From positions 24,149,568 to 24,213,567 of the forward strand of contig NC_058138.1 of the NCBI RefSeq assembly GCF_011075055.1: a stretch of DNA of 64,000 nucleotides. Reading direction: 5' to 3'. The DNA is from Mangifera indica. Taxonomy: Eukaryota; Streptophyta; Magnoliopsida; Sapindales; Anacardiaceae. Under the pieces are notes generated by a model that searched no databases, was not told where the DNA came from, and was given only the letters and a program-made list of their open reading frames with translations. Shown one piece after another: positions 50,072 to 62,115 of the stretch. The first letter of the stretch is position 1; each line of letters starts with the position of its first letter. A program made the translations under genes and the position numbers.

Positions 50072-51585
50072 CTCACTTTAGAGAGAGAGAATCAATGTTA
50101 CTCTGACCGTAGTATTAATATTTATTAGCCCTTATGTGTATACAAGTGGTTTTGCACATCTACTGAATCTGATATATGTTCTTGGGCTCAGTTCTTGGCC
50201 TTCATGAAGATGTAGCTTCTTGTCTGACACTGCAATATTGCATTTGAAGTTTTTGCTTGATTCAATGGTCTGATAGCTTCCAAGTTATGTTGAGGTGAAA
50301 AGTCCAAGCCTCTCTGGCTCCCACACATTGCTAGTTTACCGAAGTCTTCTGATCTCAATTTACTACCAGCATTGCAAATTATGCATTTTTTTGTGGTAAA
50401 CTGTTCAGTGCGCCTCCATTGATATTTGATGATAGAAGATTTATAATGATTCATGCAATGCTGGGTATGTGTGGGCATCATCATCAAGTTATTGGATATG
50501 TATATACATCAGCATTAAACTCTGAACAGGAGGGATATGAAATATGTCACCCTTTCCTTTGAAAGATGATTATGAACATGCATGGAAGATGAAGGAACAA
50601 CGAAGGAAGAATCAAGAAGCTGGTAGGGGGTCTAGAATGGCTAAACAGAACAGAATCATCGGCTTCCTGAAAGCTGAAAATTCTGGAATAAACAGTTGGA
50701 TTGATTTGATGGATGCTGAGAAGGTCATGTTGATGCAAAGGGTTAGGGACACAGATTTGCCATTCTGTATACATGCCCTGATAAACAAACACCTGCATTC
50801 TTCTAGTTTTTACGTATACCATGAACATTAGCCATATGAACTATACCACAACCCCTAATGAACATATACGTGTTAAAAATGTCATGGTATATAATAATAT
50901 TCAGTAATTTTTTTTGTTCATCTCTGTCTTTATTGTTGTGGGGATAATCTCATGAAAAACATTTTAATTAGGTTATGTGCTGCAATATCATATTAAAATT
51001 AGATTTTGTATTATAATTATTTATCATGAAGTATTGGTTAATTTCCACCCTTAGGCCAAAAAAATAATAAAATCAATTATCATGCATACAACAACATTAG
51101 TTATTGATATGAACAAAATGATTTGATTTTTATTTAAGTCAATAGATTCGATCAATTGATCAAAGCAATGACATCAAAATAATATAATTAAGAATTTAAA
51201 ACGAGTTTTGGTTACTTAATAATTACAGTGGTTTTTCACTATTCACCTGATTTAACTTCAAGTTAATCTGGTTTACGCTAAAATAACATAACATTTACTC
51301 TGCATTCTCAATTAAACTAGTAGGTCCGGTCTAAGTTTTATTGATTATGACTTTTTAGTTATTTATTAATATTTTTTAAATAAATCATATTATATGAGTA
51401 GAGTAGATAATCAAGATGAAGTGAGAAATCTCTCTAGCCTGTCAACGCCGCAATTTTTTTAAAACGCTGCGTTTTCCATGCATCTTCTTCAGCACAATCA
51501 AATTCTTCGATTTTGAGAACCCTAATATCAACATTACATTAGTAGTCAAATCAGCATTCAGAGTTAAAACAGCTAGGGTTTCTGC
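50072..51585. other. Intergenic DNA; possible short ORF at 50544-50831
   Basis: The PPR 3' flank. Within it, 50544-50831 (+) reads as a hydrophilic 95-residue frame with phrases such as WKMKEQRRKNQEAGRGSRMA. I do not recognise it, and it has no clear neighbours or promoter. A minus-strand frame at 50188-50487 is equally unplaced. They may be chance or part of a decayed gene. From about 50880 the DNA is AT-rich and featureless. Confidence 0.35.
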
Positions 51586-53819
51586 ATGGATCTTCCGAAG
51601 CGGAGAGTCCAAGTTTTCATCTTCATCTCCGGGATCATCTTTCTCAGCTTCGCAGGTATTTTTCTAGATTTTATCGCTTAATTTATTTCTGAATGTTACA
51701 TTTTGATTATGGTTAGTTAATTTCGTATGTTGAACTTGTTATTTTGGCTTAAAGCCAGAGCCTTTAGTAGAATGCTGGGTTTTTTCCTTTTTTTTTTTTT
51801 AAATTTTTGTGGGCAGCTGTAATTCTTATTTAAATTATAGTTGATACAACTTATACTACTTTATGAAGATCATTTTATCTGTAACTGGAAATTGAAAATA
51901 TAATGAAGATATTAATTAGAATAGATGTGCTTGGTTTAATTTCTTCCAAACTTATAGATCAAAATACCATACATTTCTCCTGCTGGAGGAATTGTTGACA
52001 TGTTTTGGAAATAAAATAAAGTGCTTCAAAGTTACAACCAAATGCTTCACTACCAGAGGTGAGCGGCTATTATATGTCAAGGCTTCTTATACAATCTCAA
52101 GTGATACAACCAGCTTGACTAGCTAGTACCTATTAGGTTTTATTGTATAGGTTCATCGTAACTGATAAGGCGAATTCAAATATATGATTGCATTGTGCCC
52201 TGTGTATTTGGTTGTTTTGATCGTGATTTAGTTCCCTATTGTGTGTTTTGTTGAATGGCTGAGGGAGGTGATGTTTCTAGCATTTTGATGTGAAGGAGCA
52301 GCATCATTTGTTTTACTTGCAGTTAAATCATTATCAGGGTAGATCTACTTTTAATGCAATTTCAGATTGGGGATGGTGAATACTGAATATCAAAAATCCT
52401 TCATTGGGTTTGCTCGTTTTGTAATTCATGTGGCTTGCTTGCTGCTTTTGTAGTGCTAATTATGATTTCCCTCCCTTTTGTTGGATTATAGTATAGTTTT
52501 CATATTCAGTCTTAGCATTTTCAATTTATTCTTAACATTTGGACCATCCTATAGAATCTTTTAATCTTCAATTTGCAATTTTAAAGCTACTTGTATGATT
52601 CCAACTATAAGTTATATTTGCGTGTCTATGTGTTGTGTGCGTATTTTGTGTGTATTTACATGTAGGGATGAAATTGAGCCGAGCTGAGTTGAGTAGCGTT
52701 TTGCTCAAGCTCAGCTCATTAACATTAAGGCTAAGTTTGAGCTTGTTGGACTAGAAAATTCTTGACTTAAGCTTCAACTTGCCAAAAGAACGATTGGTTT
52801 AAGTTTGGTTTGAAAAACTATATTTAAACCTCTTAAATTTAAAAAAATTACATTTAAACCTTACAACATATTTTTTCACAATTACTCTCCAAATTCAAAG
52901 TAAAATAGTAAAATTTTAAGGGTGTAATTGCAAGATTTAAAATTTTGAGAGGCTTATTATATTTTACTTAAGCCGAGCCATGAGTTCATGATCTCACCAA
53001 GGCTGCTAACATCAAGCCCGAGCTCTGCTTGAGAGCCAAACTCAAGCAACTTGATTGGGCTTGGTTTGACTTGGCTCGTTTACAACTTATTTACTTGTAT
53101 GCTCTATTACCAATGTTACAATGTGGAAAGTTCTTACAGTTTTATTTTTTATAGCTGAAAAATGTAGGCACCTGGTTGGGGAAGAGGGTTCATCCCAGAG
53201 TGGGAAGTTCACAATACTGAACTGCTTTGACATGGGAACTGGAACTTTAGCATGCACTGTGAAAGAGGGAGTGAAACTCTATGTCTACAGTATGAGAACT
53301 ACTCATGTTGAGAAAGTAAGAAGTTTAGCTATTGAGACAGCATTAGCTGATGCGGTAACACAGGGATTGCCTCCAAAAGACGCAGCAAAACATGCACAGA
53401 AACAAGGAGCAAAGGCAGCAAAGCAAGCGACCCGGCAAGCTAAACGTATTATAGGCCCCATTATCGCTTCTGGATGGGACTTTTTTGAAGCTATATACTA
53501 TGGTGGTACCATGACTGAAGGTTTCCTTAGGGGCAGTGGAACTTTAGTTGGTGCCTATGCTGGAGGGTTCCTTGGAGAGCAAAGCTTTGGGAAGTTCGGT
53601 TATCTTGTTGGTAGTCATCTGGGGAGTTGGGTTGGTGGTAGGATTGGGTTAATGGTATATGATGTAATTAATGGAGTACATTTCTTGCTTCAATTCGTTC
53701 AAAATGAAGAAAGTCAACCAGTGGAAGAAGTAATCGAAGCTTCTTCTGAGTCCCCCAATGAATTTGAATCTCCTCCCTATGAGAACTATGAAGCATATGA
53801 AAATTCTGAGTTCAGGTGA
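51586..53819 (+). CDS. Secretory or membrane protein with glycine-zipper stretch, 2 exons, 244 aa
   Basis: Exons 51586-51655 and 53155-53819 join in phase (GCA G/CT) to 244 residues. Exon 1 is a textbook signal peptide: MDLPKRR, then a hydrophobic run to FLSFA, with AEKCRHL after the likely cleavage. The middle is Lys/Ala-rich and helical (KDAAKHAQKQGAKAAKQATR). It is followed by a Gly-rich hydrophobic segment (GGTMTEGFLRGSGTLVGAYA, GGFLGEQSFGKFGYLVG, GSWVGGRIGLMVYDV) with G-xxx-G spacing typical of glycine-zipper membrane helices. The C-terminal 45 residues are acidic. I do not know its function. It may be the counterpart of the uncharacterised Arabidopsis At1g56423, whose position next to a NAS gene would fit; this is from memory. 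The 1.5-kb intron holds a hAT-type MITE ending 65 bases before the acceptor. Confidence 0.85.
52663..53089. mobile_element. hAT-type MITE in the intron of the glycine-zipper gene
   Basis: Left end TAGGGATGAAATTGAGCCGAG; inverted right end TAAGTTGTAAACGAGCCAAG. Near-matching 8-bp flanks TTTACATG (52655-52662) and TTTACTTG (53090-53097) fit a hAT target-site duplication with one change. Subterminal GAGCTC/GCTCGAG-like repeats (CAAGCTCAGCTC, CCCGAGCTCTGC) occur on both sides. Non-coding. It resembles the intact element at 63395 in its ends and in its GAGCC repeats. Confidence 0.65.
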
Positions 53820-54140
53820 AGACAATGAAATCCTATCTGATTTTCATTTTCATGATATTGTATTTTAGCAATACGTTCAAATATGTGTGTAGATTTACTA
53901 TAATGTTGTCTAAAAGTTACTGAGAATTCATGTTGTTCAAATATCTGTATAGAGGAACTATAATGTTGCTTAAAAGTTGTGAGAATTCATGTTGACCTTA
54001 CTGTTTATCGAAGTAATTCGTGAATTAGTCTAACATATGTCTTCTGTTACATCTTATGAATACGACCATTTAATAAGCACGAGATACAACTAGTCGAGTG
54101 CAGAGCATTCTTCTGGGTGATCCTAGCTTCAGCTTCACAC
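53820..54140. repeat. 60-bp tandem duplication in a 3' flank
   Basis: 53875-53934 (GTTCAAATATGTGTGTAGAT...) is repeated at 53935-53993 with about 85% identity; both contain ACTATAATGTTG and GAGAATTCATGTTG. It lies 56 bases after the stop codon of the glycine-zipper gene, probably inside its 3' UTR. Confidence 0.75.
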
Positions 54141-54148
54141 CCTTCAAG

Positions 54149-54461
54149 GTAGGGGTGCAAACAAACTGAGTCTAGCTTTGTTTAATTGAGATTGATTCAA
54201 TGGAGTTCACCTAGAGTTCTAGCTAGAGTTCGAACTCAACGAGCTCAAACATTTCTGTTTCGAGCTCAAGAATGAAAGTAAAGAATTTGAGTTTGGTTTG
54301 AAAAATTATGATTAAACCTATGACTTATGTATTTATTATAATCATTTCATATTCAAAGTTAGAAAATAAAACTTTAAAATGTAAGATTTTATAATTTTAA
54401 GGGGTTTTAAATATTATACCCAAATTGAATAACAAAAAGTTCAAGTTTGACTGGTTTACAG
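54149..54461. mobile_element. Probable hAT-type MITE, decayed
   Basis: Begins GTAGGGGTGCAAACAAACTG and ends GACTGGTTTACAG, whose inverse CTGTAAACCAGTC matches part of the start. The 8-bp CCTTCAAG flanks both sides (54141-54148 and 54462-54469). The interior has GAGCTCGAAC-type repeats as in the neighbouring copy. The end repeats are weak, so the borders could be off by a few bases. Confidence 0.5.
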
Positions 54462-54469
54462 CCTTCAAG

Positions 54470-57400
54470 TCACTTAGTTGAACTTTATGTACATACCCTT
54501 TGAAATGGTGATGTGAATTGCAGCCATAGCTAATGAAACCCGACTTAAGGGATGGTTTAGACAGATTGAATTTCTTTTACTTGTGTAGACTTCTCTGTGA
54601 ATTGGCTAGCTTGGTCTTCGCCCCAAACAAGTCACCAACAAGTTGTTGGCAAATTCATCTTCCTGAAGGCTTTATTTTCTTCTTTGATGACTTTTTCTTC
54701 ATTTTTGTCTTTGATAATCCTTTTTATATTCCCATGGTTTTCAACAATTTCTTTTGAGACCTCATCATTAGTTGAAACGAGTTTAAGCTCAAATTGAATC
54801 TTTTGAATTCAAATCAAACTTAAGTTATTCAAACTCAACTAAGAGTATGCTCTTATTTAAAATAATAAAACTATACAAACAAATAAATCTTACTAATTTA
54901 TATATACAAATTGAGATAAAAATTTGTAATTGATAATATAATTATTTACCTTTTCTCTTATTTCAAATTCATTCAATCAAATACTATTACATCAAATTGA
55001 GATAACAGTTTGTGATTAGATGATATGATTTTTTTTTTTCATTTTAAAATTACAAAATCAAATTATACTATATCAAATTAGATGAATAAATTAAAAAAAA
55101 TTGTTTCTCTGGTAAGTAATACTGTATTAAAAATTCCAAATGAGAAACTGACTAGAAAAAAGAAGTTGATAGAAGCTAATAAAGACTACCTGTCATGTGA
55201 AACAGGACAACAAATTGCAATACCGATGAAAACAACAGAGCCCAAGTTGCTTGACATGGTGGAATAGCTAGTGTTTTAAGCTTGGAGTAAAATAAAGAAC
55301 AAAAATGTCTAATCAGAGAGGCATGTTTCAATCAGTGTCACATTGCGTGGTGGCACATGGTGGTCGTGTGGCTGCCACACACCCACCACCTCCATGACCC
55401 AGTCAGTGGCCACAGTTCATTTGACTTTTTTAATAGCCAATGAACATGCATTGCTACCTCCCCACTCATTTTGCTTAAAATGTTGCAATTTTCATTGTGC
55501 TTTTGGGGCTTACCTTCTTTTCTTTATTAATTCTTGATCAAGAAGAATAATGAAATCTTCTTTATTTGAAATCAATATACGGCATGTTGTAATACAAAAT
55601 AATATCGTTTAAATATTAATAGATAAATTTTAAGATAGGATTCTGTAATCATAAATTGAATTACTGTTTATTCTTCTACTGCAATCAGATATACCCAGCC
55701 AAACTCTGTAATATTTGGGAAGCCAAGAACTGTCTTTTGGCCATTTAGGCGTCTATGAGGGGGTATTGAAACCCTGATCATGTGGAAGCAAATTACAAAT
55801 GTCACTATTCTGCTAAGCCTTCTAGGTATTCAAATTGGCAATAAGATCATTTGGAAAACAATCGAAAAACATTGGAATAGAAAAGAAAGGACCACCGTAA
55901 ATAAAGAAGAGTTATCAAAAAAGATTACTTTATTTATGATTTTCCGAGGATTTGTTAAATTTGAGTCAACTTCACTTAAACTTGAATGGTGGCTATCACA
56001 TTTCACATTTGGCTCTGATGAAGTGCTTTGCTGCCATTTTCTATTGGATGAATCTATATCTCTCTACAGAAGAATAGTTAAAAAAAGACTCATAGAGATG
56101 GAAAGAACATCATTGTAATGGAAGAGCATCATTGTAGTGCCTTGTTGAGTGAGGGTATGAAATGGCCTTGAAGAGACATATTTTCAACAAGATAATTCTA
56201 AATCTCTAGTTAAATATAATAAAGGAAAATTATTTTTTTCATGCAACCAGATGTCATTTTCTTGCCCCACACCACAATGGAAATTAAATGACAACGGGGC
56301 CTCTCGGAAAAGTGAATGGGAATTTCAACGTCGAGTAGTCGCATTTGGTCATTCTTGTTAGCATTGAAAGTTGGCAAAAAATTGGTCCAAAAAAAAAATC
56401 AATCTTCATATTAACATGTTCTAAATGAAAAATGTTCTTTAAGCTCCGGATGATCACTTTCTCTTTGTGGTAAAAACTTCAAATTTATATCTACTTAAAT
56501 TTTTCCATACTTGTGAAAATATGTAAGTCCTAAATTTTGACTGTCCACCTCTTGTAAGTATGTCACAAGGTGGGTATAAACATGTTTAATGACCTATAAT
56601 ATTTGTGTTTGTAACATTCCTCGACAAATCTCATATCCACAAAATACGAAATAAATATTGAGTATGTATAGATATCTCATCCAGTATGTTCATATAGTTT
56701 TATTCATATTTTATATATATTAATAGAATGAGGATACATGGAAAGATATTTCCAACAATGATGATCTATTTGAACTACTAAGACTTATTTTCTCTCAATT
56801 CGGTCATTTTGATATAAGAGTCATTTCGCATATTCTCTTGAATGATGGTATTGCATTATATAATAGAACCTAAACTTTGTGGAAATAAAATACTCTTTGT
56901 GCAAGTCATAGAATAATAGAGATTGATATATTTAAATACAAGAAATGTGTGAAGAAAAGTCCACAGTAAAAAAGCATCCAATTGACAGGAAGCACTACTC
57001 TAAAAGAGATTGATCAATGATCATGAGCTCAGATATGCACCATTGAATCCAAAAGAAAATGCTAAGATATTTAAAAAAAAAAAGAAAAAAGAAAAAAGGC
57101 TGCTAGGTCATAGAAACACAAATTAAAAAGCAGCATGATTATGTCTTGTTAGTAAGTAGAATTTTTTATTTGGGACAAAAGATTTGATGACTTGAAATGT
57201 CAACATAATAGAGTCCAGAGCGAAGGTGGCCATCCAGTTTATGTGAAGGGCACTTGTATATTAATGGAAGTATCAGAAGAAAGATAAGAATAGGGTTTGT
57301 GAAAATATCCAAGTGTGTTTGTTTATAAAGAAAAAGATGAATATGATGGTGGTGGTAATGCGTAAACAATTTGTCTGTATTTGGAGAGGCTATAAACCAA

Positions 57401-59972
57401 AGAAGTCTATGTTATACAGTAAATATGGGTCCTGAAAATTCAAGTTTAACAGTATATTGAGACATGTTTATGTGTGACTAGTCATATATTGATGATTTAG
57501 AGATCTGTAGTTGGTCTTTCATCATATATATCAGATATAGATGGAGTTTATAATCTTGTAATTTCATGTAACAAGTATAATAAATTGTATATTGTTTGCC
57601 CAAATATACTAACAGTTTAACACCTTAACAAAGGAATCCTTTGTTGTCTAGCATTTGAGATATTAAACTCTCTTTACTTCCACTGGCTTTCAAAAGACCA
57701 CATCTCTCTCTCTCACAATTAAGTGAAGGGTACCCAAACAGAACCCAATTTTCCCCTCTCTCCGTTCCCAGTCTCTCCGTTTGTTTTTTTTTTTTAATTC
57801 ATAATTGTATATACATGTATTCACCATGTTTCATGTTTCCTTGCCACTCTCCTTCCTCAATCCCACTCTTATTATTCCCATGTTTTCATAATTTCATAGT
57901 TGTTCATGTTTTCATATCTACCCTTGTCCCTTCGATCCCTGGCCCTAACAAAATCATTTATCACAAACTGTAACAATAATTCTCTCTTACTTGAATTAGA
58001 TAAATTTGAGACTGTGTAACGTAGAAGTTAACTCAAATATATCATCTTGTTTGTTTCTATAAATAATATTCGGAATTTTGAAGGAGACACCAGCAATCAT
58101 CGGTTGGTTTGTCCAGATTATTTTAGCTAGCATATTTATATTTATATTAGCCATATAACTGGCTTTCAAATTGATCTGATGTGACATCTGCATTAGTTTA
58201 TGTTATCCCAAAATATTATCCAGCCACACAACTGTTTTAGACCAACCAAAAATGCCTAAAAATTACCGAGAATTTTGACATACAAAAACAAAATGGCCTA
58301 TTCTGGTGTCTTAAGAAGTGCAAGATCACCAGAGTTGAAGGGTATTTTTGTTTGTAAACTCAGGCTTAGATACAAACTGATCATATTTATTAAATAACAC
58401 AAACTGATACATGATCAAATTTTGTCAACATTCAATCAATCACGTTGATCTTTTCAATGTGACTGATCATGAATTATGAATTGTCTAGGGGTGGCTCCTT
58501 TGTATTATATGATAAGACAGATGGGATAAGAATTCATATTAAATTATAAATCTCTAGTGTGAACTGAATGATGCCATTCCATCTTTACTTTCTTCATTGG
58601 TTAACTATAATTGATTATTACTGGATAGTTTGTTTGTTCTTACTAGTCATAACCAATACTCAAACTTGGTGATAGACAAGTTAAAAGACGCAGTGTGAAA
58701 GCATGAAAGAGCAAGAATCAAGAATGTGAAAAGCACCATGAAAGAATCTTATTATCATTATTAACATATCATCTTGACTAACATTTTTGTATGTCACATT
58801 CGTTAATGTGCCTTGACATTGGGATCAAAAGCTTGGTCTCAATTCCCAAGAAATTATATGAGTAATATTATGTGTATTTATTTTGAGTATATAAATATGT
58901 GTATATTTATATATATTATCATATAATTAGATATTTTTTTATCTTTAATTTAAAATTATTCAATCACATGATAACATATATAAATATATATATATTTGTA
59001 TATTTAAAATGGGTACAAATAATTTTATTAAAATTATATTGTGTGCATGTCTTGGGTGGTTTAAATAAACGTCAATGTTGTTAGGCATAATATAAGACAA
59101 CACAAGCCAGGCATTCCAACATCTTAAGATTCAACAAACTATGCATTTCTTTTGTCTTGATAATGCTTCATGAATAACATTAATCAATCAAGCTAGCATA
59201 TAAATGAGAAAACCTGTTAGTGCGGTTGCATAACCCTTGTGTTGTTGTATGGTCATTCTTGCACTTAGAGAAACACAAGGGTTGCAGCAAAAAAGTGTCT
59301 AGTCATAACGAATAATTAGCTATGCTACATATACAATGACTAAGTACATGTAAAACACTAGACACATTACTTAAATGTAGGATAATATGAAATATAAGTA
59401 AAACTTTTTTTTTCTCAAAAACACTGAAAATAACAAATCTTGGTGGTTTAAGGATTTACTCAAACATTTTATTTATATCTCGTACCATCATGGGATAATA
59501 TCTTTATAGAATAATATAATCACCATAAGTTAATAAAACTCTAGATTTAAGGTAGTAAAATCTTGATTGTCAAATTATATAGTTATCCTTTGTTTCTTGT
59601 CTTATATGCATTTTGTAACTTTGTCAATTTATAACTAGAACATCTAATAATATAACAATAGGCATAAACTCCTCAATGATAAATAGAACAACTTTCAAAA
59701 CATTCCTACTTTTTTATCTTCCAGCATTAAATTTCACACAACACAATTAGATATCATTGGTTTAATTTTACACATCAAACACTTGTAATAATTTTGCAGA
59801 TTTTGACGAGCTTTGGATGATTTATAAAGAAACAGTAGTGTAGATAAATAAAATTGGCAATTGAGTCACGGAACAGTAAATCATGTAATTAGAAAACAGA
59901 GGTCCTACGCCCACTTACTGTTTAATAATGCAAAATCAAAGCTTCTGTGGAGAGTGGGACCCTACAAGCGGC
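54470..59972. other. Long noncoding stretch upstream of nicotianamine synthase
   Basis: AT-rich DNA without a recognisable gene. Open frames at 54533, 55082, 55343 and 55780 (112 codons) are short, lack similarity to families I know and show no splice context. 55340-55395 contains an imperfect inverted repeat (GTGGTGGCACATGG / CCACACACCCACCACC). 59226-59288 holds a short hairpin (listed separately). Confidence 0.45.
59226..59288. other. Short hairpin (inverted repeat)
   Basis: GCATAACCCTTGTGTT and AACACAAGGGTTGCAGC pair over 12 uninterrupted bases plus flanking matches, around a loop of about 30 bases. The stem is too short for a typical plant microRNA precursor and I recognise no known mature sequence. 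It could be the remnant of a small MITE. Confidence 0.4.
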
Positions 59973-59980
59973 CATAAATA
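59973..59980 (+). promoter_or_regulatory. Probable TATA box of nicotianamine synthase
   Basis: GCCATAAATAAT lies about 150 bases before the NAS start codon, followed by a (TC)n tract at 60049-60083 that would fall in the 5' UTR. No iron-response box was recognised with confidence. Confidence 0.45.
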
Positions 59981-60048
59981 ATCAGCCCCATCTGAGGGTT
60001 GTAAGGTGCCCTGAAGGAGCCTTTCAATATCTTTTCTTGTGAGGGCTC

Positions 60049-60083
60049 TGTCTCTCTCTCTCTCTCTCTCGCTCTCTCTCTCT
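60049..60083 (+). repeat. (TC)n tract in the NAS leader
   Basis: TC repeats interrupted once by GC, between the TATA box and the ATG. Pyrimidine-rich tracts like this are frequent in plant 5' UTRs and core promoters. Confidence 0.85.
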
Positions 60084-60131
60084 GTAAGACTGTAAGTTTC
60101 CTTTTGATCCTCATAACCTCATAGTGTCGAC

Positions 60132-61103
60132 ATGGGTTCCCAAGACGATGTTTTGGTTCAAAAAGTCTTCGAGCTGTATGAGCAAATCGCCAGCCTTGAG
60201 AGTCTCAATCCCTGCAAAGATGTCAACACTTTGTTCACACAATTAGTTGTCACATGCATGCCACCAAACCCTATTGATGTTACCAGACTTTGCAAAAGGG
60301 TTCAAGAAATGAGGTCTAAACTCATTAGACTGTGTGGAGAAGCTGAGGGGCTTTTGGAGAATCATTTCTCAACAATCTTAGGATCCTTTGAAAACCCTCT
60401 TCAACATCTCCATATTTTTCCTTATTATTCAAACTATGTCAAACTTAGCCACCTTGAATTCTCCATTCTCTCCCAACACTACTCCCATGTCCCAAACAAA
60501 GTTGCCTTTGTTGGCTCTGGTCCACTCCCCTTGACTTCTATCATTTTAGCCTCTAACCATCTTACAAAAACCTCTTTTCACAACTTTGATATTGACCCTT
60601 TGGCCAATTCCAAAGCTCTCGCCTTAGTTTCATCCCATCCTGACATTTCAAACCGAATGTTCTTTCACACAACTGATATTAAAAACGCTTCCACTGCGCT
60701 AAAAGAGTTTGAAGTTGTGTTCTTGGCGGCCCTAGTGGGCATGGACAAGGAGGAAAAACTTCAAGTCATTGATCATTTGAGAAAGTTCATGGCTCCCGGG
60801 GCTATTTTGATGCTGAGGAGTGCTCATGGAGCTCGAGCTTTTCTCTATCCCGTTGTTGATCCTTGTGATCTTCGAGGATTCGAGGTTCTGTCCGTGTTTC
60901 ATCCCACTGATGAGATTATAAATTCAGTGGTGATTGCGCGTAAATATGCAACAATGCCTAAAAACTCATTGCAGCCTGAGCAGCAACAAGGCCTTGGCAG
61001 CCCCATAATACTGCCTAACAAATGTTGTGAGATCGAAGCTTTCAATCCCCTCAACCATGGAAACATGATTGATGAACTGGCCATTGAGGAGCAACTGTCT
61101 TGA
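60132..61103 (+). CDS. NAS: Nicotianamine synthase, single exon, 323 aa
   Basis: Joins three molecules of S-adenosylmethionine into nicotianamine, the cytosolic chelator that carries iron, zinc, copper and nickel within the plant. The uninterrupted frame of 323 residues matches the usual length of dicot enzymes, which lack introns. The N-terminal helical part (LYEQIASLESLNPCKDVNTL, FTQLVVTCMPPNPIDV) and the Rossmann SAM-binding core are clear: VAFVGSGPLPLTSIILAS, then FHNFDIDPLANSKA, then VVFLAALVGMDKEEK and GAILMLRSAHGARAFLYPVV. All of these are intact. The ATG is the first after the TC tract. The C-terminal 50 residues are less conserved. The Arabidopsis relatives NAS3 and NAS4 sit in the two chromosome 1 regions that also hold calreticulins, which fits this window; which paralogue this corresponds to cannot be decided. 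Confidence 0.96.
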   Translation: MGSQDDVLVQKVFELYEQIASLESLNPCKDVNTLFTQLVVTCMPPNPIDVTRLCKRVQEMRSKLIRLCGEAEGLLENHFSTILGSFENPLQHLHIFPYYSNYVKLSHLEFSILSQHYSHVPNKVAFVGSGPLPLTSIILASNHLTKTSFHNFDIDPLANSKALALVSSHPDISNRMFFHTTDIKNASTALKEFEVVFLAALVGMDKEEKLQVIDHLRKFMAPGAILMLRSAHGARAFLYPVVDPCDLRGFEVLSVFHPTDEIINSVVIARKYATMPKNSLQPEQQQGLGSPIILPNKCCEIEAFNPLNHGNMIDELAIEEQLS

Positions 61104-61677
61104 ATTTCTCATGCTACCATAACCATTATGTGTTTTGCATCTTAATTGTGTTCCAATAAAGATTAATGCTGGTAGCTATATTTCAATAATCAAATTGCTT
61201 GAAGTTGATCATCTTTAATTCTTCATGGACATGTATCATGTATGATAAGGTATACATATTTGTATGAACTTGCGTCAAAGTATTAATCTAATGCATTATT
61301 GTTTCAACAGAAAGTGTATATTGACTTCAACTTTGTAAAACCTAAAAATGGGTTAAGAAAAAGACACTAGTATAATTCACAATGAGATGACATGTGTGCT
61401 ATAAGCTATAGCTACATGATTCAATTTGTTGGTATCATGGTTCTATATATCTTCTTGTTGTTGTTTGTTTTGCATTCTGTACATAGAGCTTATCTAGCTA
61501 CAAGTTAGGAATCAGTAATCAATGTTGGTTTTTCCTCTTCATATAACTTAACTACTCTCGGATAGGTTTTTTTTTTTGGTTGAGGTAAGTAAAGTATATT
61601 AAAAAGAAAGAAAGACCAAAAAAAAAAAAAAAAACAGACTGGACAAAAGCATATGATGTGGTCCGTAATTTCACTTC
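61104..61677. other. NAS 3' flank
   Basis: AT-rich, with possible polyadenylation signals (CAATAAAG near 61155) and a poly-A stretch near 61618-61634. No gene seen. Confidence 0.45.
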
Positions 61678-62115
61678 CACTTTCTTATGAGTTAAATTCT
61701 GTGATGGAAAAAATTGTATATAAGGAGTTATGCATAAGTCCCCAAACTACCGATATCTTTTTCATAAGAATTAGGTAGTCTGGAAGAGTTGTGCATTTAG
61801 AAGGAGTAATTTTCATCTTCGTGTAATTACTCCAGTTCCAGTAGTTAATTTACTGGTCCATATATAATTTTACTCTTCACTTTCTCTTCAGTCACATTCT
61901 TTGATGGAAATAATGTATAAAAGGAGTCAAGCATAAGTCCACAAACTACCAATTTCTAAAGTTATACATACACCATCTTTGTGAGAATTAGACAGTCTAG
62001 AATAGCTGGAGTTTCATCTCCATATAACTGCTTCAAACAGTTAATTAAGCACATAAACTAATTCATAATTATACTCTTAACTTTCTCTTCATCAGTTACA
62101 TTCCTTGACGAGAAG
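61678..62115. repeat. Tandem repeat of about 200 bp, two full copies and a start
   Basis: CACTTTCTTATGAGTTAAATTCTGTGATGG at 61678, CACTTTCTCTTCAGTCACATTC at 61878 and AACTTTCTCTTCATCAGTTACATTCC at 62079 begin successive units (period 200-201). Shared inner blocks are TAAGTCC-CAAACTACC, GAATTAG-AGTCT-GAA and a TAATT-rich end. Copies differ at perhaps a quarter of positions, so the duplication is old. No coding content. Confidence 0.75.

Noticed and set aside
55780..56118. 112-codon plus-strand frame
   Set aside because: No recognisable family, no splice or promoter context, AT-rich codon use; most likely chance.
59226..59288. MicroRNA precursor
   Set aside because: Stem of about 12-16 pairs is too short and no known mature sequence is recognised; kept only as a hairpin.
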